Below the pieces are notes generated by a model. The model saw only the letters and a list, made by a program, of their open reading frames with translations. It had not been told where the DNA came from and searched no databases. Position numbers and translations under genes: made by a program. Shown here one piece after another: positions 45,426 through 54,765 of a DNA stretch of 64,000 nt. The stretch's first letter is position 1, and each line of letters begins with the position of its first letter. The DNA lies in NCBI GenBank assembly GCA_963789535.1, contig CAWBKU010000004.1, forward strand, positions 496,001 through 560,000, given 5' to 3'. The stretch is from CAVXHQ01 sp963789535. Its GTDB lineage: Bacteria > Pseudomonadota > Alphaproteobacteria > Rhodobacterales > Rhodobacteraceae.

Positions 45426-45450
45426 CCCGGGATATTTATGGCCAGAAGAA
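45426..45450 (+). repeat. Dispersed pre-start element, family C copy 1
   Basis: CCCGGGATATTTATGGCCAG followed by AAGAA is located in the glcD-glcE gap, ending 14 bases before the glcE ATG. Its closest relative in the window is at 57376. Confidence 0.6.
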
Positions 45451-45463
45451 TCGCAGGGGCGGG

Positions 45464-46564
45464 ATGAAGACCGAAGCCGACATCGTCGACGCCATCCGGG
45501 GCGCTACCGGACCGCTGCGCATCCTCGGCAGCGGCACGCGGGGACTGGCCGCGCGGGTGGACGGGACCGATCTTGCCGTCGCGGGGCTGTCGGGGATCGA
45601 GCTCTACGAGCCGGGGGCGCTGACCCTCGTCGTGAAGGCGGGGACGCCGCTGGCGACGGTCGACGCCGCCCTCGCGCATGAAAAGCAGCGCCTCGCCTTC
45701 GAGCCGCCCGACATGCGCGCCGTCCTCGGCACGAGCGGCACGCCGACCATCGGCGGCGCCATCGCGACCAACGCCTCCGGGCCACGGCGCGTCGTCGCGG
45801 GGGCGGCGCGGGATTTCATGCTGGGCGTGCGGTTCGTCGACGGGACGGGGACCGTGGTGAAGAACGGCGGCCGGGTGATGAAGAACGTCACCGGCTATGA
45901 CCTCGTAAAGCTGATGAGCGGCGCCCACGGCACGCTCGGCGTGCTGACCGAAGTGTCGCTGAAGGTGCTGCCGGTGGCCGAGACCGAGGCGACGCTGATC
46001 CTGCACGGCCTCGACGCGGGCCGCGCGGTCACGGCGTTCTCCACCGCCCTCGGCTCGCCGTTCGAGGTGTCGGGCGCGGCCTTCGCGCCCCTGGCGGCGG
46101 GCGACCCACCCGTGGCCCTGCTGCGCGTCGAGGGGTTCGGGGCGTCGGTCGGCTATCGCTGCGACCGACTGCGCGACCTGCTGGCCGGGCATGGCGACGC
46201 CGAGGTCGAGACCCGCCGTTCCGCCGCGATCTGGAAGGGCGTGCGGGACATCACCCATTTCGCGGGCACGGCGGGCGCGCTCTGGCGGCTCTCGGTGAAG
46301 CCGAGCGATGCCGCCCCTGTGCTGGCCGCCCTGCCCGAGGGGGCGCAGACCAGCCTCGACTGGGGCGGCGGGCGCATCTGGGCCCTCATGGGGCCCGGCA
46401 CCGACCTGCGCGGCCTGATGGCCGGCATCCCGGGCCACGCCACGCTGGTTCGCGGACCAGGCAGGGTGTTCCACCCCCTGCCCGCACCCCTCGCCGACAT
46501 CTCGGCCCGCCTGCGCGCCAAATTCGATCCGCGCGGCATCCTCAATCCCGGCCTGATGGGCTGA
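45464..46564 (+). CDS. glcE: Glycolate oxidase subunit GlcE
   Basis: A 366-residue FAD-binding subunit, a shorter relative of GlcD that lacks part of its C-terminal domain. Seen are the FAD-site loops 'LRILGSGTRGLA', 'GTSGTPTIGGAIATNASGPR' and 'VKNGGRVMKNVTGYDLVKLM', the latter diagnostic for GlcE. The C-terminus ends 'KFDPRGILNPG'. The start at 45464 follows GGGGCGGG and a family C element. It sits between glcD and glcF, 13 bp before glcF. Confidence 0.95.
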   Translation: MKTEADIVDAIRGATGPLRILGSGTRGLAARVDGTDLAVAGLSGIELYEPGALTLVVKAGTPLATVDAALAHEKQRLAFEPPDMRAVLGTSGTPTIGGAIATNASGPRRVVAGAARDFMLGVRFVDGTGTVVKNGGRVMKNVTGYDLVKLMSGAHGTLGVLTEVSLKVLPVAETEATLILHGLDAGRAVTAFSTALGSPFEVSGAAFAPLAAGDPPVALLRVEGFGASVGYRCDRLRDLLAGHGDAEVETRRSAAIWKGVRDITHFAGTAGALWRLSVKPSDAAPVLAALPEGAQTSLDWGGGRIWALMGPGTDLRGLMAGIPGHATLVRGPGRVFHPLPAPLADISARLRAKFDPRGILNPGLMG

Positions 46565-46577
46565 CGGAGTTTCCCCC

Positions 46578-47879
<1,302 letters not shown>

Positions 47880-47881
47880 GC

Positions 47882-47927
47882 CGAAATCTTTCAAAGATTT
47901 CGACGTCGATTTATTCGAAAGAAATCG
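47882..47927. repeat. Tandem hairpin repeat, family B copy 3
   Basis: GAAATCTT-tca-AAGATTTC and GATTTaTT-cga-AAGAAATC (one mismatch), joined by 'gacgtc'. It is directly downstream of glcF and may end the operon. Confidence 0.85.
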
Positions 47928-48016
47928 CGGCCCGGGTGGCGCGGAACCCGTCGCCTTTGCCGCAATTTCGCCGCAACTGCCGCCTATCCCCCGGGCATCA
48001 ACGCGCGGGAGGCGTC

Positions 48017-48832
48017 ATGCGGTATCTGTTCACAGTTCTCGCGCTGGTATTCGGCCTCGCGGCACAGGTATCCGCTCAGGATACCGCGCTGCAATCGCTC
48101 GAGACGCGGCAGGACGGTCGCGGCTGGGAGGCTGTCGGCCGCCTCGACATCGCGGGCAAGGGGTTCTGCACCGCCGCCCTGATCGAGGATCGCTTCATCC
48201 TCACCGCCGCGCATTGCGTCTACGACACCGATGGCACCCTCATCGCGCCTGAACGATTCCAGTTCCGCGCCGGACTGCGCAGCGGTCGGGCCGAGGTCGA
48301 ACGTGGCGTGCGCCGCTTTCTCACGCATCCCGGCTATACCTATCAGGGCCCTGTCGCCCGCACCTCCACGGTGGGCAACGACATCGCTCTGCTGGAACTC
48401 GACCAGCCGATCCGCCTGACCCGGGTGCAGCCGTTCCAGGTCGCGGGCCTGCCCGCGCCGGGGCAGGACGTCGGCATCGTCTCCTATGCGATGGACCGCG
48501 AAGAGGCGCCGTCGTTGCAGGAATCCTGTGCCGTGCTGGGCGAGCGCGAGGGGATGTATGTGCTGACCTGCGACGTGAACTTCGGCGCCTCGGGCGCGCC
48601 GGTGTTCCGGATCGAGAACGGCGTGGCGCGGATCGTCTCGGTGATCTCGGCGATGGCGGTGATGGACGGCACACCGGTGGCCCTCGGCACCTCGCTGGGG
48701 CAGCCACTGACCGAACTGCGCGCCGCCTTCGCCGCCCTCGGCCCGGCCCTGCCCGGCGGCACCAACCGGATCCACGTGGCAGGCGCGCGCAACGAGACGG
48801 GCGCGCGCTTCGTGCAGGTGCCGTCGAACTGA
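48017..48832 (+). CDS. Trypsin-like serine protease, secreted
   Basis: A 271-residue exported chymotrypsin-fold peptidase. It has a signal peptide of about 21 residues ('RYLFTVLALVFGLAAQVSA'), then the triad H66 ('TAAHC'), D122 ('GNDIALLEL') and S192. The serine motif reads 'FGASGAP', where most trypsin relatives have GDSGGP. The oxyanion-site Gly is kept, but the Asp before Ser is Ala, so efficiency or specificity may differ. Cys pairs near H66 and before S192 suggest disulfides. ATG 48017 follows GGGAGG. Confidence 0.9.
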   Translation: MRYLFTVLALVFGLAAQVSAQDTALQSLETRQDGRGWEAVGRLDIAGKGFCTAALIEDRFILTAAHCVYDTDGTLIAPERFQFRAGLRSGRAEVERGVRRFLTHPGYTYQGPVARTSTVGNDIALLELDQPIRLTRVQPFQVAGLPAPGQDVGIVSYAMDREEAPSLQESCAVLGEREGMYVLTCDVNFGASGAPVFRIENGVARIVSVISAMAVMDGTPVALGTSLGQPLTELRAAFAALGPALPGGTNRIHVAGARNETGARFVQVPSN

Positions 48833-48857
48833 CGTCCCATTTTGCGCCGGGCCGGCC

Positions 48858-48888
48858 CTTGAACGGGCGCTGCCATACTCCCAGATAT
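48858..48888 (+). promoter_or_regulatory. Possible heat-shock (RpoH) promoter of the hsp20 gene
   Basis: CTTGAA (48858-48863) and CCCAGATAT (48880-48888) resemble the sigma-32 -35 (CTTGAAA) and -10 (CCCCATnT) elements with a 16-base gap. It lies upstream of the structured leader of the small heat-shock protein gene. Confidence 0.5.
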
Positions 48889-48893
48889 CAATC

Positions 48894-48978
48894 CGAGGGC
48901 GCCGTCAGGGCCCTCGTCCCACCCCGGCCTGTCCCCCTGGGGAAGGCCGCAAATCGTTGTCGCTCACTGGAGGATAAC
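48894..48978 (+). promoter_or_regulatory. ROSE-like RNA thermometer in the hsp20 leader
   Basis: Three hairpins fill the leader. Hairpin 1 pairs CGAGGGC (48894) with GCCCTCG (48916). Hairpin 2 pairs CGGCCTgTCCC with GGGAAGGCCG (48925-48949). Hairpin 3 pairs GUUGUCGCU (48956-48964) with AGGAUAAC (48971-48978) around the loop CACUGG. Hairpin 3 buries the Shine-Dalgarno AGGA opposite UCGCU with one bulged G, the hallmark U(U/C)GCU pairing of ROSE thermometers. It ends two bases before the ATG. Confidence 0.75.
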
Positions 48979-48980
48979 CC

Positions 48981-49442
48981 ATGCGCACGTCCCAACTCGC
49001 CCCGTTCTACCGCGCCACCGTCGGCTACGACCAGGTCGCCGATCTGATGGACCGCCTGCTGTCCAAGGACGCGGGCCAGACCAACTACCCCCCCTACAAT
49101 ATCGAAAAGCTGGATGATGCCGCCTGGCGCATCTCGATCGCCGTCGCCGGCTTCGCCGATGCGGACCTCGCCGTCGAGGTGCGCGAGAACGCCCTCTTCG
49201 TCACCGCGAATAAGGCGGACGAAGACGACAGCACCCGCTATCTGCACCGCGGCATCGCCAATCGCGCGTTCGAGCGTCGGTTCCACCTTGCCGACCATGT
49301 CCGCGTCACCGGCGCCAGCCATATCAACGGCATGCTGCATATCGACCTGGTGCGTGAGGTGCCCGAGGCGCTGAAACCGCGCCGGATCGAGATCGCGTCC
49401 GAGCCGGTCCCGACCGCCATCGAAGGCGAAACGGCCGCCTGA
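48981..49442 (+). CDS. Small heat-shock protein Hsp20 (IbpA-like)
   Basis: A 153-residue ATP-independent holdase chaperone. The alpha-crystallin domain spans about residues 35-130: 'YPPYNIEKLDDAAWRISIAV' begins it, 'RGIANRAFERRFHLADHVRV' is the class-typical core, and 'GMLHIDLVREVPEALKPRRI' ends it with the I-x-I-like tail. Start and regulation are clear: the ATG follows a ROSE-like hairpin and a putative RpoH promoter. It is monocistronic, ended by a family A hairpin and a strong terminator. Confidence 0.95.
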   Translation: MRTSQLAPFYRATVGYDQVADLMDRLLSKDAGQTNYPPYNIEKLDDAAWRISIAVAGFADADLAVEVRENALFVTANKADEDDSTRYLHRGIANRAFERRFHLADHVRVTGASHINGMLHIDLVREVPEALKPRRIEIASEPVPTAIEGETAA

Positions 49443-49445
49443 TAC

Positions 49446-49470
49446 CGTAGGATGGGGCTTCACCCCATCT
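49446..49470. repeat. Hairpin repeat, family A copy 6
   Basis: GTAGGATGGGGCTTCACCCC followed by ATC has a perfect 7-bp stem and lies four bases after the hsp20 stop. Confidence 0.85.
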
Positions 49471-49485
49471 TTCGCCCAAGACGAG

Positions 49486-49517
49486 CGCGCGGCCCCGTTC
49501 AACGGGGCCGCGCGTTT
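49486..49517. terminator. Strong terminator between convergent genes
   Basis: CGCGCGGCCCCGTT and AACGGGGCCGCGCG are perfectly complementary over 14 bases, followed by TTTC. It lies between hsp20 (+) and the stress-protein gene (-) and could act on both. Confidence 0.85.
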
Positions 49518-49542
49518 CAATGCCCAATACCGGATCACCCCG

Positions 49543-50022
49543 TCAGAATGTGATCGTCCCCTGATCGCCCGCATCCGGCTTCGTGCCGGTGATGTTCGCC
49601 TTTGCGATTTCATAGAGGAACTTCAGCCCGCTTTCCGGCGTCACCGACACCTCCGCCGTGCGCGGCGTGAACTTCAGCAGGCGCACGTCCGGATCGTCCT
49701 TGCCCTCCTCGAACCAGGCGCTTGCGACCGCACTCCACAGCTTCTCGAGCTTGGCGCGGTCCGTGCTCAACTCGAGTTCGCCCGACACGTCGGCATAGAG
49801 GCCCTGCCCGTCGCTCGATACGACGAGGCGCGCCGGCTGCTGGCCCGAAGCCACGCCCTTGACCAGATCGGTGCCTTGCGCGGTGATGAACCATATCGCC
49901 GTCTCGTCGTCGTCGTCGATCTGCGGCGACATCGGGACAAGGCGGTTGTCGGCGGCGAACCCCAGCATGGCGCCGTTCACGCCCTCGATCCGGTTCCAGA
50001 ATTCTTCTCTCAGATTGGTCAT
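49543..50022 (-). CDS. General stress protein, pyridoxamine-5'-phosphate-oxidase-like
   Basis: A 159-residue flavin-binding split-barrel protein of the type annotated as general stress protein 26-like. Features are 'AMLGFAADNRLVPMSPQIDD', 'TAIWFITAQGTDLVKGV', 'ARLVVSSDGQGLYADVSGEL' and 'LWSAVASAWFEEGKDDPDVR'. The last is typical of this stress subgroup. Ligand is probably FMN or FAD; function unproven. The ATG is preceded by GGAGC. It is convergent with hsp20 and follows polA's terminus on the same strand. Confidence 0.87.
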   Translation of the reverse strand: MTNLREEFWNRIEGVNGAMLGFAADNRLVPMSPQIDDDDETAIWFITAQGTDLVKGVASGQQPARLVVSSDGQGLYADVSGELELSTDRAKLEKLWSAVASAWFEEGKDDPDVRLLKFTPRTAEVSVTPESGLKFLYEIAKANITGTKPDAGDQGTITF

Positions 50023-50102
50023 GGAATGCTCCTTCTTCGGGGGCGCTTCGCCCGCGTCGAAGGGGAAACGAAACCGGGACGCAATCCGTTCCGTCGCCCC
50101 GG

Positions 50103-52901
50103 TCAGTGCGCTTCGGCCCAGCTTTTGCCCCGTCCCGCCTCGACCACAAGCCGCACGTCGAGCTTTACCGCCGGGTCCGCCGCCCCCTCCATCACGGCCT
50201 TCGCGGTTTCGATAAGGAGCGCCTCGGCGCCCTCCTCGACCTCGAAGAGCAGTTCGTCGTGGACCTGCAACAGCATCCGCGCGGGCTGTCCGGCGATGGC
50301 CGCATCCATCCGCACCATCGCGCGACGGATCACGTCCGCCGCGGTCCCCTGAATCGGCGCATTGATCGCCCCGCGCTTGGCAAACCCCGCGCCCGGCCCC
50401 TTCGAGTTGATCTCGGGGGTATGAATTTTGCGACCGAAGAGGGTCTGGACATAGCCCTTTTCCTTCGCGAAATTGACGGTTTCATCCATATAGGCCTTGA
50501 TGCCCGGAAACCGCTCGAAATAGCGGTCGATAAACGCCTGCGCGTCGGCCCGCGGGATCCGCAGGTTCCGGGCAAGGCCGAAACCGCTGATGCCGTAGAT
50601 CACGCCAAAGTTGATCGCCTTGGCCTGGGAGCGGATGTCGCGCGTCATCTGATCCAGCGGCACGCCGAACATCTCGGACGCGGTCAGCGCATGGATATCG
50701 ACGCCGTCGAGGAACGCCTGCTTCAGTTCCGCGATGCCCGCGATATGCGCGAGGATGCGCAACTCGATCTGGGAATAATCGAGGCTGACCAGTATCTTGC
50801 CCGGTTCAGCGATGAACGCCTCGCGAATCCGGCGCCCCTCTTCGGTGCGCACGGGGATGTTCTGCAAATTGGGGTCGGTCGACGCGAGCCGCCCGGTGTT
50901 GGCGCCCGCGATGGAATAGGACGTGTGGACGCGCCCCGTGTCTGGGTTGATGTGCTCTTGCAGCGCGTCGGTATAGGTCGACTTCAGTTTCGCCACCTGC
51001 CGCCAGTCCAGAATCCGTCGCGGCAGATCGTGCAGCGTCGCCAGATCCTCGAGGACGTCGGCCCCCGTCGAATAGGCCCCCGTCTTGCCCACCCCCGGCT
51101 TCTTGCCGTCGGGCAGGGCGAGGGACATCTCGTCGAACAGGATCTCGCCCAATTGCTTCGGCGAGCCCACGTTGAATTTCCGTCCCGCCAGTTCGTAGAT
51201 TTCGTCCTCGAGGCCCGCCATCTTCTGCGCAAAGGCGTTCGACATCCGGCTCAACGTATCGCGGTCGACCTTGATCCCTGCCATCTCCATCCGCGCCAGC
51301 ACCGGCACCAGCGGGCGTTCCAGCGTCTCGTAGACGGTCGTGACCTGCGCCCGGTGCAGCCCCGGCCTGAACGCCTGCCACAGCCGCAGGGTCACGTCCG
51401 CATCCTCGGCGGCGTATTTCACGGCGTCGTCGACCGGCACCCGGTCGAACGTCACCTGCGCCTTACCGGTGCCCAGCAACCCCTTGATCTCGATGGGAAC
51501 ATGCCCGAGGTAGCGCTCTGACAGAGCATCCATCCCGTGATTGTGCAGCCCGCCGTGCATCGCATAGGACATCAGCATCGTGTCGTCGATCGGCGCCACG
51601 TCGATGCCCCGCAACGCGAATATCTTCGCGTCATACTTCATGTTCTGCCCGATCTTGAGGATCGACGGATCCTCGAGCATCGGTTTCAGCAGCGCCAGAA
51701 CCTCGGCCACGCCCATCTGACCCTCGGCCAGATCGTCCGACCCGAACAGGTCATCCCCGCGCGACGCCTTGTGGATCAGCGGGATATAACACGCCTGCCC
51801 CGGTGAGACGCAAAGCGAGATGCCGACCAGATCGGCGCGCATCTCGTCGAGCGAGGTGGTTTCGGTATCGACCGCCACGTGCCCCGCCTCGTAGATCCGG
51901 TCGAGCCAGACCTGCACCGCGCCCGCATCGCGCACGCATTCATAGGCGTCGGCATCGAAGACCACGGCCTCCTGCGCTGTCGCCTCCGGCACCTCCTCGA
52001 TCACCGGCGCCGCCGCCCCCAGCCGCTCGGCGATGCGCTTGGTGATCGTGCGGAACTCCATCTCCGCCAGAAACCCCAGCAGGTCGTCGGCGACGGGATC
52101 GCGGATCTCCAGATCCTCGAGCGTGAAGTCGAGCGCCATGTCGCAGTCGAGCTGCACCAGTTTCTTGCTCAGCTCGATCTGCGCCCGATGCTCGATCAGC
52201 ACCTGCCGGCGCTTGGGCTGCGGCACCTCCTCCGCCCGGTCGAGCAACGCCTCGAGCGTCCCGAACTCGTTGATCAGCAGCGCCGCCGTCTTGATCCCGA
52301 TCCCCGGCGCGCCGGGCACGTTGTCGACCGAATCGCCCGCCAGCGCCTGCACGTCCACCACCCGCTCGGGGCCGACGCCGAACTTCTCCTCGACGCCCTC
52401 GCGGTCGATCCGCCGGTTCTTCATCGGGTCGAGCATCTCGACGCCGTCGCCGACGAGCTGCATCAAATCCTTGTCCGACGAGACGATGGTGACGCGCCCG
52501 CCCGCCTCGCGCGCGCGATAGGACAGCGTCGCGATGATGTCGTCGGCCTCGAACCCCTCGACCTCCTTGCAGGCGATGTTGAACGCCAGCGTCGCCCGCC
52601 GGGTGAGCGGTATCTGCGGCCGCAAATCCTCGGGCATCGCCTCGCGGTTGGCCTTGTATTGGTCGTACATGTCGTTGCGGAACGTGTGGCTGCCCTTGTC
52701 GAAGATCACCGCCAGATGCGTCGCCGCATCGGCGCCATTGTTGCCCTCGACATATTTCTGGAGCAGGTTCACGAACCCCGACACCGCCCCGACCGGCAGA
52801 CCGTCCGACTTTCGCGTCAGCGGCGGCAGCGCATGATAGGCGCGAAAGATGAACGCCGATCCGTCGATCAGGTGCAGATGGTGGCCGGTGCCGAAGGTCA
52901 T
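50103..52901 (-). CDS. polA: DNA polymerase I
   Basis: A 932-residue repair and Okazaki-fragment polymerase with all three activities. The 5'-3' exonuclease is N-terminal ('LIDGSAFIFRAYHALPPLTR', 'GFEADDIIATL', 'GDSVDNVPGAPGIGIKTA'). An apparently active 3'-5' proofreading domain follows ('VDTETTSLDEMRADL', acidic pair kept). The polymerase domain has motif A 'SLDYSQIELRILAHIAG', motif B 'RSQAKAINFGVIYGISGF' and motif C 'QVHDELLFEVEE'. Start 52901 is the ATG directly before the first exonuclease strand. A CHCC zinc protein gene is upstream on the same strand. Confidence 0.97.
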   Translation of the reverse strand: MTFGTGHHLHLIDGSAFIFRAYHALPPLTRKSDGLPVGAVSGFVNLLQKYVEGNNGADAATHLAVIFDKGSHTFRNDMYDQYKANREAMPEDLRPQIPLTRRATLAFNIACKEVEGFEADDIIATLSYRAREAGGRVTIVSSDKDLMQLVGDGVEMLDPMKNRRIDREGVEEKFGVGPERVVDVQALAGDSVDNVPGAPGIGIKTAALLINEFGTLEALLDRAEEVPQPKRRQVLIEHRAQIELSKKLVQLDCDMALDFTLEDLEIRDPVADDLLGFLAEMEFRTITKRIAERLGAAAPVIEEVPEATAQEAVVFDADAYECVRDAGAVQVWLDRIYEAGHVAVDTETTSLDEMRADLVGISLCVSPGQACYIPLIHKASRGDDLFGSDDLAEGQMGVAEVLALLKPMLEDPSILKIGQNMKYDAKIFALRGIDVAPIDDTMLMSYAMHGGLHNHGMDALSERYLGHVPIEIKGLLGTGKAQVTFDRVPVDDAVKYAAEDADVTLRLWQAFRPGLHRAQVTTVYETLERPLVPVLARMEMAGIKVDRDTLSRMSNAFAQKMAGLEDEIYELAGRKFNVGSPKQLGEILFDEMSLALPDGKKPGVGKTGAYSTGADVLEDLATLHDLPRRILDWRQVAKLKSTYTDALQEHINPDTGRVHTSYSIAGANTGRLASTDPNLQNIPVRTEEGRRIREAFIAEPGKILVSLDYSQIELRILAHIAGIAELKQAFLDGVDIHALTASEMFGVPLDQMTRDIRSQAKAINFGVIYGISGFGLARNLRIPRADAQAFIDRYFERFPGIKAYMDETVNFAKEKGYVQTLFGRKIHTPEINSKGPGAGFAKRGAINAPIQGTAADVIRRAMVRMDAAIAGQPARMLLQVHDELLFEVEEGAEALLIETAKAVMEGAADPAVKLDVRLVVEAGRGKSWAEAH

Positions 52902-53013
52902 GGGGGCGTCTCCCGTCGCGCGAGGTCGGAGCTTTGTGCCATGGCGCGGTCCGCACCGCCAGTCGGCAGCGTCGGGGCGGCAATCCGGTCGCCCGGTCGC
53001 GCCGGGCAGACAT

Positions 53014-53262
53014 TCATCCCGGCTGCTTGTCGCCGATCTTCGGACCGTCGCCGGGTGCGTCCTCGCCCATTTCCTTTTCGGCATCCATCTTCGCGCTGAA
53101 GTCGCTGTGCACGAACCGCTTGTCGCAATAGCCGCATTCGACCCAGCCGCGGTCGTGCGGGATCGAATACCAGACGCGCGGATGCCCGAGGCCGGGGCCG
53201 CTGCCGTCGCAGGCGACACGCCACGTGGTGACGATCTGGGTCTCGGGGGCGGGTCTGGTCAT
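53014..53262 (-). CDS. CHCC-type zinc-finger protein
   Basis: An 82-residue protein with the zf-CHCC metal site C18, H27, C43 and C46 ('VECGYCDKRFV'). The same fold occurs in the NDUFS6-type accessory subunit of mitochondrial complex I; the free-standing alphaproteobacterial protein is probably related to respiratory complex I, by analogy. The tail is acidic and Gly-rich. It precedes polA by 112 bp. Confidence 0.88.
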   Translation of the reverse strand: MTRPAPETQIVTTWRVACDGSGPGLGHPRVWYSIPHDRGWVECGYCDKRFVHSDFSAKMDAEKEMGEDAPGDGPKIGDKQPG

Positions 53263-53387
53263 CGGTGGCCTTCGGGTTCGGGGCGGCAGGTTGCGGTTGC
53301 CGCGCGCGCGGCCTACTGACTTCTAGCCGAGGCCGCGGCGCGGGGAAAGTCCCGGGCGCGCGGTTATCCTTCAGCGAAAGCACGACC

Positions 53388-54314
53388 ATGACCGACAGCG
53401 CGATCACCCTGCGCGGCCTGACCAAGACCTACGCCCCCTCCGCGCGCAGCCCGGCGAAGGAGGCACTGCGCGGCATCGACCTCGACATCCCGCAGGGCAG
53501 CATCTTCGGCCTGCTGGGACCGAACGGTGCCGGCAAGTCGACGCTCATCAACATCCTCGCCGGACTGGTGGTCAAGACGGCGGGGGCGGTGACGATCTGG
53601 GGCTTCGATCAGGACCGCAATCCACGGCAGAGCCGGGCGGCGATCGGCGTCATGCCGCAGGAACTCGTGCTCGACCCGTTCTTCACCCCGCGCGCCGCCC
53701 TCGAGGTGCAGGCGGGCCTCTACGGCGTGCCGAAGAACGAGCGGCGCACCGACGACATCCTCGCCCTGATCGGCCTGACCGACAAGGCCGACGCCTATGC
53801 CCGCTCGCTCTCGGGGGGGATGCGGCGCAGGCTCCTCCTCGGCAAGGCGCTGGTGCACGGCCCGCAGATCCTCGTGCTCGACGAGCCGACGGCAGGCGTC
53901 GACATCGAACTGCGCGAGATGCTGTGGCGCAACGTGCGGCGGCTGAACGACGACGGGATGACGATTATCCTGACGACCCATTACCTCGAGGAGGCGCAAC
54001 AGATGTGCGACGAGATCGCGATCATCGACCACGGCGCGCTGGTGATCCGCGACACGACCGCCAACCTGCTGGCGCGGATGCAGACCAAATGCCTCGTGAT
54101 CGCGACCGACGCCGACACCGCCCCGCCGATGCCGGACGGCATCGAGGTCTCCACCCGGGCGCCCGGCGTCTTCGCCTTCGGCTACGACCAGAGCACCACC
54201 GACGCCGGCCGCATCCTCGACGCGCTCCGCGCAGGCGGCGTGGCGGTGCGCGACGTGCGGTCCGAGGAACCGGACCTCGAGGACGTGTTCCTCACCCTGA
54301 CGCGCAGCGCCTGA
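53388..54314 (+). CDS. ABC transporter ATP-binding protein (YadG/CcmA-like)
   Basis: A 308-residue ATPase of the drug/polysaccharide exporter class. Walker A 'GPNGAGKST' is at 44-52, the signature 'LSGGMRRRLLLGKAL' near 141, Walker B 'ILVLDEPTAGVDIELREMLW' near 161, and the switch His in 'IILTTHYLEEA'. A C-terminal extension of about 85 residues is typical of the YadG class. The usual permease (YadH-like) gene is not adjacent; a family B array and a convergent gene follow at once, so its membrane partner is unknown. Confidence 0.92.
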   Translation: MTDSAITLRGLTKTYAPSARSPAKEALRGIDLDIPQGSIFGLLGPNGAGKSTLINILAGLVVKTAGAVTIWGFDQDRNPRQSRAAIGVMPQELVLDPFFTPRAALEVQAGLYGVPKNERRTDDILALIGLTDKADAYARSLSGGMRRRLLLGKALVHGPQILVLDEPTAGVDIELREMLWRNVRRLNDDGMTIILTTHYLEEAQQMCDEIAIIDHGALVIRDTTANLLARMQTKCLVIATDADTAPPMPDGIEVSTRAPGVFAFGYDQSTTDAGRILDALRAGGVAVRDVRSEEPDLEDVFLTLTRSA

Positions 54315-54324
54315 GGCGAAAAGG

Positions 54325-54369
54325 CGAACTTCTACAAAAAGTTCGGTCCGGACTTTTGGAAAAAGTCCG
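54325..54369. repeat. Tandem hairpin repeat, family B copy 4
   Basis: GAACTT-ctacaaa-AAGTTC and CGGACTTTT-gga-AAAAGTCCG. It sits between the convergent ABC ATPase and HIT-protein genes, so it is likely a bidirectional terminator. Confidence 0.85.
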
Positions 54370-54377
54370 CGCGGGCC

Positions 54378-54737
54378 TCAGACCAGCATCGCGCCCAGTT
54401 GCGTGCCGCCGAGGATGTGCAGATGGAAATGCGGCACCTCCTGCCTGCCGTTCCCGCGCGTGTTGGCGATGGCGCGGAACCCCGGCGCAAGGTCGAGCTT
54501 CTCGCAGACCTCTGCCACCGCGGCGAAGAACCCGACCTGTTCGTCGGGCGTCGCATCGCGGGCGAAATGGTCGAGGCTCACGTAGGGCCCCTTCGGGATC
54601 ACCATCACGTGCACCGGCGCCTGCGGGGCGATGTCGTGGAACGCGAGCGCGTGCGGCGTCTCGAGGACGGTCTTGTTCGGGATTTCGCCGCGCAGGATGC
54701 GGGCAAAGATGTTTCGGTCGTCATAGGCAAAGTCCAT
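54378..54737 (-). CDS. HIT family nucleotide-binding protein
   Basis: This 119-residue protein has the histidine-triad motif 'PHFHLHILGG' (HxHxH) near the C-terminus and the N-terminal 'DDRNIFARILRGEIPNKTVL' of the HINT/Hit branch. It also has 'PQAPVHVMVIPKGPYVSLD'. Such proteins hydrolyse nucleotide phosphoramidates or adenylyl conjugates. It lies 28 bp downstream of the glycosyltransferase gene on the same strand. Confidence 0.95.
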   Translation of the reverse strand: MDFAYDDRNIFARILRGEIPNKTVLETPHALAFHDIAPQAPVHVMVIPKGPYVSLDHFARDATPDEQVGFFAAVAEVCEKLDLAPGFRAIANTRGNGRQEVPHFHLHILGGTQLGAMLV

Positions 54738-54765
54738 GGGTTTCTCCGGCGTCGGGATGGGGGGA

